Of a DNA stretch of 64,000 bases, positions 56,501 through 64,000 are shown piece after piece (position 1 is the stretch's first letter; each line of letters opens with the position of its first letter). This DNA is from Corythucha ciliata. Its lineage: Eukaryota; Arthropoda; Insecta; Hemiptera; Tingidae. The notes beneath the pieces are model-generated. The model made no database searches. It worked only from the letters and a program-made list of their open reading frames with translations, and was not told the origin of the DNA. Location: contig CM075941.1 of the NCBI GenBank assembly GCA_038030265.1, positions 59,435,952 to 59,499,951 of the forward strand, read 5' to 3'. The position numbers and the translations under genes were made by a program.

Positions 56501-58071
56501 AAACACTGATTCACGGCTAGAACTGAGATGAAGCCCTATTCTACATATAATTAAAATTGAAAAAAATTACTAATGTGGTGCCAAAATGTAAAAGAACCCG
56601 CCAATTTGCGGCTAATATAGAGAAAATAAGTAATTATACTGGCTAGAATAAAGAGAAAAGTTAATTTTCAGCCTAAATTGAAACAAAAAGTGCTAATTCA
56701 CTGTCAAAAATGGAAGAATTGCCGATTTGCAGTGCGAAATGAACAAAATTCGCTAATACAAGGGCTAGAAATAGCTACTGCACTGCAAACATTATGGAAA
56801 AGCGCTAATTTACGGCTAAAATTGAGACAAATTTAAATTTGCGTCAAAAATTGGAAATACGTTAATTCGCGGATTCCTCGGGAGACTTTGAGGCTAAAAT
56901 TGAGAAAAAGCGCTAATTTATGGCTATGAGTGAAAAACTCGCAAATTCGCGGCTAAAACTGAGACGAAATCGCTATTCCGCAGTGTATGGTTACGGTGAA
57001 CCAAAAATGCTAATTTGTGGTAAACATTTCGAGAATTTTACGGCTAATATTGAGTAATTTTCAGCTAGAAAAAATCGCTAATCTGCAGCTAAAATTGTGG
57101 AAAACGCCAACTCGAGGAAAGTTAAAGAAACATCGCTGATTCACAGGATACAAAATCTACTTTGCTGCTAAAGTTGGGGAAAAACGCATATTCATGTTTT
57201 TATGGGGTCTTTATGTCTTGGTGGTGGGGGGGGGGTGATTACCCCGCTAATCATTTGCTAATTTGCGGCGAAAAGCGCTAATTTGCTGTCAAAGTTGACA
57301 AAAAGCACTCATTCGTAGCAAAAATGGAGAAATTCGCAGTTTAAACTTGGCATAAGCGCTGTTTAGCGGATAGACTGTGGAAGTAGCGGTAATTTGCCTA
57401 CAATATATGGAAAAGGCCATGGCTTAAATTAGGAAAATGCCTTAGAGGTTACCAATAGAGGTTTTATGTATAGTTAGAGACTTTTAGGGGCCTCTTGATG
57501 ATTTCCGCCCCGGGCCCCGATATAGGTCCACCAGTGACCTCACCTCCTTTTCAGCTCACGATCCACCAGTGCTCGCCGGTTCGGTACTAAATACTTCGTG
57601 ACAACTTGCCTACTTTTTTTGCGCATCGCGGCGCAGCGCCATTTCGCGCTGCTACATTTTGTCAACTTGTCTATTGAAGGACCTGGTATTTTTGAATTAT
57701 TTATTTTTCGTGTTTTTCGCACTATCTGCCATCGAAATCGAATTTTTGAAATGTATTTTAAATTGTATTTGTATTTTATTCAAATACAATTCAAAAAGTA
57801 TTTGTATTTCAGTGTTTAAAATACATTTTCAAAGTATTTTGCCCACCCCTGCTTGCAACGTGAGGAGAGACTGAAATTCGTAGAAAGGAGCCAAACCGCT
57901 GTCAAACCGATCCAACCTTTTCGCATACCTACATGAATATAGAATTCCATATCCATGAATATAGAACCTAAAATATCCTCATTTTCCCGTAATCAAGCTT
58001 GTCGGTGGCCCGGTCTGATAGAGGAGCCCGGGGCGGTCCGCCCCCCTCGCCACTACCTCGGTACGCTACTG
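53551..58071. mobile_element. non-autonomous TIR element with repeat interior (element C), split by a hAT
   Basis: Left end CACTGGCGGACC, followed by GGCCCGGGGCGG. Right end inverted CAGTAGCGTACC, preceded by CCCGGGGCGGTCCGCCCC. The termini match at 9 of 12. Flanks GAAAGTGAG (53542-53550) and GCAAGTGAG (58072-58080) match at 8 of 9. Without the nested hAT it is about 1.94 kb, nearly all of it plus-oriented family-1 units (to about 55230) plus a unique tail shared with 29530-29697. There is no transposase. Confidence 0.75.
55283..57851. mobile_element. hAT-like element with perfect 8-bp TSD, carrying family-1 repeats
   Basis: Ends CAGGGGTGGGCAAGATACTT and the inverse, ending AAGTATTTTGCCCACCCCTG. 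CTTGCAAC flanks both sides (55275-55282 and 57852-57859). The homologous tail at 29531-29538 has a single CTTGTAAC, confirming the insertion site. The 2,569-bp body is mostly minus-oriented family-1 units (about 55480-57486), followed by a left terminus of the element-C type (CACTGGTGGACC, minus strand, at 57525-57536). No hAT transposase is present. Confidence 0.85.
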
Positions 58072-58514
58072 GCAAGTGAGGTGCTCCAAGATCCACCGCA
58101 GTCTTCGTTCTTCGGTACACGTTCGGGATGATGTGTGTTTCATGTCGTCAAGTGTGGAACTTGTCCCTACATTCATCAATGCCACGAGGATAGACGGATC
58201 CTCTCCCCCCCCCCCCGACCTAAGGTAAGACATCTGTTTATGCCCTTCCATGGAGGGAATTAGTGATGTTTAACAATCCTGTTTTGGGTTAGTGATGAAT
58301 TTTTAGGAGGCTTAGATTTTACCTCTCAGGAAACACGAAATAGAAGCTAACGAAATAGAAACTTTGCTGTGATAGAAACATTGAAATTTCACTCCATGAA
58401 ATTAAGAAAACTGAACGGAAACATATGATTTTTGAAAAAAGCAATGATGAAAAAAGTTAGTGAATAAGGCGCCAGCAGTAATTATGACTCCCACGAAAAA
58501 CAAGCTGATATTTA

Positions 58515-59043
58515 ATTGCAAATTAGACGACCCTTGTCTTAGGACTTTTCAAGGGATTACTCCCCCCTCACCACACCACCCTAGTCACCCTGCAGTGAAT
58601 TCGAGGCAGTGGGGAGGCTGAAAATAAAGAATTAAACTTCATTGAAGCTAAATACACATAAAGAAAAAAGAACAATTGTAAAACACGCACTGACCCGATT
58701 CGTGCGTTTGAGTTCCGAGAGGGAGTTTCTCTCTGGTGGGGTTCGCTCTTAGCGTAAGCCTCTCAGGCTAGCTCAGTGGCAGAGCGCCTGGCGCGAAACT
58801 AGGAGGTCGTGGGTTCGAATCCCAACCTGGGAGCAATTTTTTCTCGGTACTCAAAACAAGTAAAAAATGGTAAGTATTTAGCTTCAATAAAGTTTAATTC
58901 TTTATTTTCAGCCTCCCCACTCCCTCGAATTCACTGCAGGGTGACCAGGGTGGTGCGGTGAGGGGGGAGTAATCCCTTGAAAAGTCCTAAGACAAGGGTC
59001 GTCTAATTTGCAATTAATTAATTGCTGGGACACATAAAGAAAA
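58515..59043. mobile_element. inverted-repeat cassette with tRNA-like core (SINE-like)
   Basis: Arms of about 135 bp are near-perfect inverses (58515-58650 and 58883-59020; for example GACGACCCTTGTCTTAGGAC and its inverse). The central ~230 bp contains a tRNA-like sequence. The 13-bp direct repeat AAGCTGATATTTA lies at 58502-58514 and 59044-59056, a candidate target duplication. It may be a head-to-head duplicated tRNA-derived SINE. Confidence 0.7.
58761..58833 (+). tRNA. tRNA-like sequence, probably pseudogene or SINE head
   Basis: The A box (TAGCTCAGTGGC) and B box (GGTTCGAATCC) are intact. A 7-bp acceptor stem pairs TCTCAGG with CCTGGGA, and the anticodon stem CCTGG/CTAGG closes. The loop CGCGAAA lacks the invariant U33, giving a nominal CGA anticodon. 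One extra base lies between the acceptor and D stems, and the T stem has a mismatch. It is probably transcribable by Pol III but not a normal tRNA. Confidence 0.6.
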
Positions 59044-59105
59044 AAGCTGATATTTACATTGCCTGCAGCGCTGTTATGGCAGTGTGCACAATGCCTGCTC
59101 AATGA

Positions 59106-61652
59106 GGCAAAGTGGGAAATAATTATTCTTTCGCCCCTATTTCCCACATTGCCTGAATTCGCCTATTGGCGATTCAGATTAACCAAATGCGCTCTGGTGG
59201 CGGCCCCACCGAAAAAACGCAGTTTTTGTTCTTTTTTATGAGTTTTTAGGGTTTAAGTTCATTTCTTTGCAATATTAGTTGGTATTACTACCGAATTTAA
59301 CAATTAAACTCACCATCGAGAAATAATTGAGATAAAATGAAAGAACTCACGGTGAGAAAATGATGCCGTTTTCCATTTACCGGGAATTTCGCGCTGCGAG
59401 AGAGATTTTTCCTCCCGTCCTTGATGAATGATGGAAAAATCCCCCTACCCTATGCAGAATATTGTGCAAATGAAAAACGCAATAAGTTTTCAAATATCTT
59501 TGCGAATTTCCGGTTAAGAAGGGTTGTTCAGCCCCAAAAACAGACTGTCCTTAACCAAATATTATGTAATTTTCCCCAACAAGGGTGTGTTTATCAATGC
59601 ACTTATTCTACAGACAAAGCTGGGATAAGTCTGGTTTCTATGGGCCTTTTGGTAATCAGTAATGCAAAGTTCTCCGAGCTATTACATGAGAAATCCGGTG
59701 ATTGATAAACCCACCCTGCATGGTGTAAATATCCATCACAGTTGGGGGTCTAATTCCCCTCCAGTAGGCACAGGAAGGTAATTAAAGGAGTTATTAATAA
59801 AAGGTTTTCTTTATGAAATTTTTACTACTAGTCACATTTGATACTTTTTGAGACTCAAATGCCTTGTTTGAATTGAACAAGCTGGAACAAGCCGGATTAT
59901 GGATAAGTGGTAGTTTTTTATCCAAGTGGTTAAGTTTTCAAGTAAAATTAGCGCATTAAAAGACGCGATTTCATGAGTTTACCCTATTCTGCAAAGAAAG
60001 CGAATTTCATCCCAGAAACTGACTGTGCTCACATAAAAAGGGACAATATGTTCCCCGAAGAACTTACACTTTTGCCGGTTAAACGATCGGTGTAGCCTTC
60101 TAATGGATAAAAGCTGTCAATTCTTGAATTAACGATTTGTCTCCATTTTAGCCGCGAATTAGCGATTTATCTCCATTTCAGCGATTTTCCTTGCAAAGAA
60201 TTTGTGTTTTTTTCTGATTTGAGCCGCTAATGAGCCATGTGATTATTACCCGTGAATTAGCGCTAAATTTTCTAATTTTAGCCACGAAGTTGTCTCAAGA
60301 AACCGCGACTTGCCATTTGCTCTATTCAATCCGGGGAATATAGCAAATGTTTTCAGTTTAACGCCGTAAACGTCCATTTTTTCCTGACTTCAGCCGCAAA
60401 TTAGCGTTTTTCATCAGTCTATCAGCTAATTAGGAATTTTTCTACGTTTCATCAACGAATTAAAAGTTCCCCCAATTTTCCCCGCGAACTACCCAACGCT
60501 TTTTCTGAAATTTGGCCGCGGATTAGCGATTTTTTTCACTTTATGGCACGAAGTTACGATCAGAAGCCGCGAATTGACGTTTTCTCTACTTAATCCACGA
60601 ATTAGTCTATTTTATTGATAAATTAGCAAGTTTTCTCTATGTTAGCCGCTAATTAGCAATTTTGGTCATTTCTGCAAGTTTTCACCCTTATTAGCCGTGA
60701 GTTATAGCGATTTATCTGAATTTTGCAGTGAGTTCGTATTTTTCTTTATTTCAGCCGCTAATTAGCGATTTTTCTCAATTGCATCCATGAATTAGCAACT
60801 TTTCTTAATTTCAGCTCCGGCTTAGCGATTTGCTTCGCTTGCTTTTAGCTATGAATTAGCGTTTTTTCGCAGTTTGAGCCACGAACTTGCCTTCAGAAGC
60901 TCAAAATTTTCGTTTCCTTACATCTAGCATCTGGGCCCTTTTATTTATTTATTCGTCACGTTAGCCGTGAATACGTGATTTTGACTGCTAAAGAGCGATT
61001 TCCCACAATTGTATCCGTGAACTAGCACTTTTCTTAATTTTCCCCACGAATTAGCTTTTTTTTTTCACTTTTAGCAATGAGTTAGCGTTTTTTCAGATTG
61101 AGCCACGAACTTCCGTTCTGAATAAGCCGAGAATTCATGTTTTCGTAATTTTAGGGGCGAATTAGCGCTTTTTTTCATTGGCGAATTATTGATTTTTCAC
61201 AATTTTATCCGTTAATTAGTGTTTTTCATAATTTTAAACGCTAATGACTGTAATTTACACTTTATCCGCGATTTTAAAGCTTTTTCTCAATTTTTGCTGT
61301 GAAGTTTTCTTAACTTTATCCGTGATTTAGCACTTTTTCTTATTTATGGCCGAGAGTCAGTTTTTTTTTCTCAATAATTTCAGCCGTTAATTAGCCATTC
61401 AGTCCCCAATTAGCCTTATTTTCCATTTTGGTCTGGATTAAGCGGGGGATTGGCCGACCACGAGAAGGCGCGAATTTGTAGCGATTTTCATTTCCACAAA
61501 AATCCTAGGGGCACCAAAATCCAACATTAAAGATGATTATTTACCACTGTATGCCACGGGCGGGCCATTTAGGAAGGCTCAGCTGAGTCAGCGGGCCACT
61601 TTAGCGCTACAAGTGATAATCTGAATCGCCAATAGGCATTTCCCACTTTGCC
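59106..61652. mobile_element. candidate TIR element enclosing family-1 repeats
   Basis: GGCAAAGTGGGAAAT at the left and ATTTCCCACTTTGCC at the right are inverted. The block GCCTATTGGCGATTCAGATT is also inverted between the ends (59161 and 61618). No TSD was recognised. The interior contains a MITE relic (about 59371-59492) and a family-1 field. Confidence 0.5.
60120..61480 (+). repeat. family-1 degenerate ~30-bp repeat field
   Basis: About 45 diverged plus-oriented units. Marker units with TTCAGAAGC or ATCAGAAGCCGCG lie at about 60560 and 60892. Confidence 0.85.
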
Positions 61653-61925
61653 GGTAACATCCATATAATATGATTCACTCCCAGATCCCAACCCCCAGTG
61701 AAAAAATATTATTTTTTTATAATGGCGAGGATAACCAATTTACTGAAGCGCTGTATCTAAAGAACAGATGGTCCGAAAAATTCCGTTTGGATCACAACTT
61801 GTAGGAAATTTCAGGTCCGTTCCATTGTTTTGCGAGTGCTACACTTTTAAAGAAAATCATCTGATTTCATTCAATTTTTCAGGATAAGTCAATGAAATCA
61901 CATGGTTTTATATACAAAACAATAA

Positions 61926-62984
61926 CGCCTTTTACACGGGCGCGCAGCCCGTCGGGCCAAGGGGTTTTTGCCCCAAAATGGGCTTAACCCGCGGGCCGGG
62001 CGTGATCGTGTAAACGAGAGAGGCTCGAGGTTCAGACCCGCGAGCCGAGACATCAGCCCCTTCCGACGGCTCGTTCGGCCGCGCCTTCGGACCCGCCATG
62101 CCAACCGTCGAGCCACTTTATCCACACGGTCGCTCCAGGCCCGCAGGCCTTTCCCGCGCTCCTGTTATCAGGTTATTTTCCGGCTCCCACGTTATCTACC
62201 ACTGTTTTGTTTTGTTAACGGATGACTTGTCCACGGGATGACTTCTGATAAGCTGGATACAGATATTCGAGTTGAGAAACAAAGATCTCGGTATGATCTT
62301 CCCGTTGCCAAGTATCGAAGAGTTGCTGCAAGTTTTTCCTCTGGTGCCAGAGCTTCCCTCATTACGGTATCCTGCTTGATGAGGTATGGACGAACGGCGT
62401 CCAACAAACTCCCAAACAAATGAATATCCATCCGGAGATAGTTGATAAAGTCCTCATGGTGATTTTCCAGCTCTTTGAGGAGCGAAAGTTGTCCGCGGGT
62501 CTGCCTTCTCTTCATCCATTTCTTCACCCACACCCTTTTTCCCTTTTGTCCCATATCTTCCAAAATGTTTACACAATTGTTGAAAGCAAATAACCATTCA
62601 AGTTGTAAACGTAAACGCTCCGCGTTTCCACGTTCCATTTTCCCCCGAACGAACTCACAACCAGCTTGAAAACCACTAGGCGCGGCGGCTTGGCCTCTCG
62701 AGACCGCTGACCTGGTCAACGCTCCAGCGAGCCTGGATGATCGCGCCAAGCCCGAGGAAAAATCGGCGGGTATCTGTTTTCACGAGCGGGTTTCGCCCGA
62801 CGTCTATGATGATCGCAAGCCAGGCCCGCGGGCCAGGAGTGTCCCGTTTTTTGCAGCTTTTTGTAAGGACGGTCCAGGCCCGCGGGCTTGGACGACGAGC
62901 CGATTTTTGAGGCGCGTGGGCCAGGCTCGGAGGTCAGGCCCGACGTCCAGTCCCACTGTCCAAGCTCGTACGTGTAAAAGGGCC
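61926..62984 (-). mobile_element. PIF/Harbinger transposon, internally truncated
   Basis: Ends CGCCTTTTACACGG and inverse CGTGTAAAAGGGCC, with TAA at both sides (61923-61925 and 62985-62987). Subterminal regions are rich in GGCCCGCGGGCC-type palindromes. It contains only the N-terminal part of the transposase on the minus strand. Confidence 0.85.
62192..62749 (-). pseudogene. PIF/Harbinger transposase N-terminal fragment
   Basis: The minus-strand frame of 185 codons has, from about residue 70, KRVWVKKWMKRRQTRGQLSL, DFINYLRMDIHLFGSLLDAV, QDTVMREALAPEEKLAATLR and YLATGRSYRDLCFSTRIS. This is the helix-turn-helix region that precedes the DDE nuclease in PIF/Harbinger transposases. After SSLSEVIPW the sequence leaves the family and the DDE domain is absent, so the protein cannot catalyse transposition. 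The first ~65 residues overlap the GC-rich subterminal zone, and the true start is uncertain. It belongs to the TIR element bounded at 61926 and 62984. Confidence 0.85.
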
Positions 62985-63249
62985 TAATGGAACGGACCTC
63001 AGGTTTGGCCTCAATGTGTACAAAGTCAGTTTTCAGGATTTATCAGTGGCACACGCTGAAAATTTATCAATAAACATGTGAAAAAAAAATACTAAACTTT
63101 TGCGTTTTTTCGCCGATATTTCAAATTGCAACACGAAATTTTGTGGGATAACTTCAGACTCGGTCTCAGCACACCAAAAAACATAAAAGTCAAATGTAAA
63201 CCCGAGGCTTCCAATTTTTCCCTCGTCCATCTACTATTTGACTGTTGTA

Positions 63250-63275
63250 AAGAAGAGAGAGAGAGAGAGAAAAAA
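63250..63275. repeat. GA microsatellite
   Basis: AGAGAG run. A second lies at 63594-63616. Confidence 0.85.
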
Positions 63276-63811
63276 ATTAAAGTCGAAACAGCCAAATGAA
63301 GAATGCTTCCGATGACGTTGCGACAAATGCAAGAGCCCCGAAGAATTTAGAAATATGCAAATTATGGTGATTCAGAATACAGTTCATACTATACACCCTA
63401 CCCCACCACCCACCAAACCATCACAATCATTCTCTTCCGTGGCTGCAAGAGGGCCCCGAGGGATTAAATTTCCATCTAAACAGGAAAAATCCGTAAGAAA
63501 GCCGTGTCGTGAATTATACAGTGAAGAGTAACGGAGGTAGAGAACAATAAGGACAAATTTTCGAGAAAATAATGTCTTTTAAAGTGACCCCTTAGAGAGA
63601 GAGAGAGAGAGAGAGAAAAAACACATTCAACACTTTGCATTTAATGGAGCTCCAATTTTGATAATTTTTCGGGGATGTCGTTTACAATTCACCGCATTTT
63701 ATTATTCAGACGGGGCAAGCCTCTTGAAACTTGAAAATAATTTGACTTTATTGTCGGAGCCGGAAAATAAATTTGTTGCAAACAAAAAATAAAAATGGCG
63801 CATTCACTTAC

Positions 63812-64000
63812 CTGAAACTCGCTTCCTGTCTCCAATGGCTGAAGTTGAAAGTACATCGCCCATGGCAGAGTGATGGACAGTGAAAATGCCCAGATAATAA
63901 CTAAAGAGAAACGAACAGTCCTGGACGTGACGTGCCATTTCATTGGATAGCAAATGGCTAAACAGCGTTCGACTGAAATAGCCACCAGAGTGTTGATGGA
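63812..64000 (-). CDS. class A neuropeptide-type GPCR, upstream exon (end of TM3, TM4), partial
   Basis: The minus-strand frame enters from beyond the window with SINTLVAISVERCLAICYPM. The end of TM3 carries ERC in the position of the usual DRY/ERY. IL2 follows (KWHVTSRTVRF), then TM4 (SLVIIWAFSLSITLPWAMYF) and the start of ECL2 (QLQPLETGSEFQ). It ends at a consensus donor (GTAAGT, 63811-63806) in phase 0. This fits the last exon at 38990, which begins with the ECL2 cysteine. TM1-TM3 must be on exons outside the window. Confidence 0.88.

Larger units (their letters stand above)
38991..63811 (-). other. 24.8-kb GPCR intron packed with transposable elements
   Basis: The donor GTAAGT (63806-63811, minus strand) and the acceptor at 38991-38992 bound an intron between two coding exons of one receptor. 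It contains at least two LTR elements, a TRIM, a hAT, a truncated Harbinger transposon, several MITEs, a tRNA-like cassette and some 7 kb of degenerate ~30-bp repeats. Intervals 39000-40740, 57860-58500 and 63000-63800 hold nothing I can assign. Confidence 0.75.

Noticed and set aside
58761..58833. Functional tRNA gene
   Set aside because: U33 missing, an extra base before the D stem and location within inverted repeats; kept only as tRNA-like.

Overview
This is a TE-saturated stretch of a metazoan nuclear genome, most likely an arthropod or other invertebrate. I base that on spliced genes with long introns, a class A neuropeptide-type GPCR, Ty3/gypsy, copia and non-LTR elements, many PIF/Harbinger and hAT derivatives, and no dense gene order. 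No species can be named from sequence alone. Only two host genes are well supported, both on the minus strand. One is a peptide GPCR whose last exon (38298-38990) and an upstream exon (63812 to beyond the window) are separated by a 24.8-kb intron. The other is a sperm-tail PG-rich (SHIPPO/STPG-like) gene fragment present in two near-identical copies (16483-18556 and 23716-25782).

Layout. 1-7.9 kb: decayed gag fragment, Harbinger MITEs, a pogo-like remnant, a 2.1-kb TIR element (3307-5385) with a Harbinger element nested in it, a hAT MITE and a THAP-domain relic. 8.0-28.4 kb: a ~6.36-kb segment present twice, separated by a 500-N gap. The first copy carries a young 6.8-kb gypsy element (8930-15739), and the second copy shows the empty site. 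28.4-37.2 kb: long fields of degenerate ~30-bp repeats, a second TIR element (30240-31763), a GC-richer nested tandem-repeat block (33.2-35.0 kb) and a MITE. 38.3-64 kb: the GPCR. Its giant intron holds a TRIM interrupted by a gypsy element with a self-complementary primer site (40860-44385), a decayed minus-strand copia (45056-52467) interrupted by a CGAC/CGAT-rich TIR element, a third repeat-filled TIR element (53551-58071) with a hAT nested in it, a tRNA-like cassette inside inverted arms (58515-59043), and a truncated PIF/Harbinger transposon (61926-62984).

The most unusual signal is a family of ordered, highly diverged ~30-bp repeats (core TTTTAGCCGCGAATTAGCG plus a T-rich spacer) covering by eye roughly a quarter of the window, together with a second ~30-bp family. 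Three blocks containing these repeats are bounded by imperfect inverted termini around a (C)GTAGC-like core and by 8-9-bp direct repeats. The repeats therefore look like the interiors of non-autonomous DNA transposons, not ordinary satellite DNA. The second standout is a 131-bp-LTR gypsy element whose putative primer-binding site is perfectly complementary over 21 nt to its own LTR, as expected of self-priming retrotransposons.

All boundaries were found by eye. Coordinates of repeat fields are approximate, while TSD and splice coordinates were counted directly. The two 6.36-kb copies may be uncollapsed haplotypes and not a true tandem duplication.
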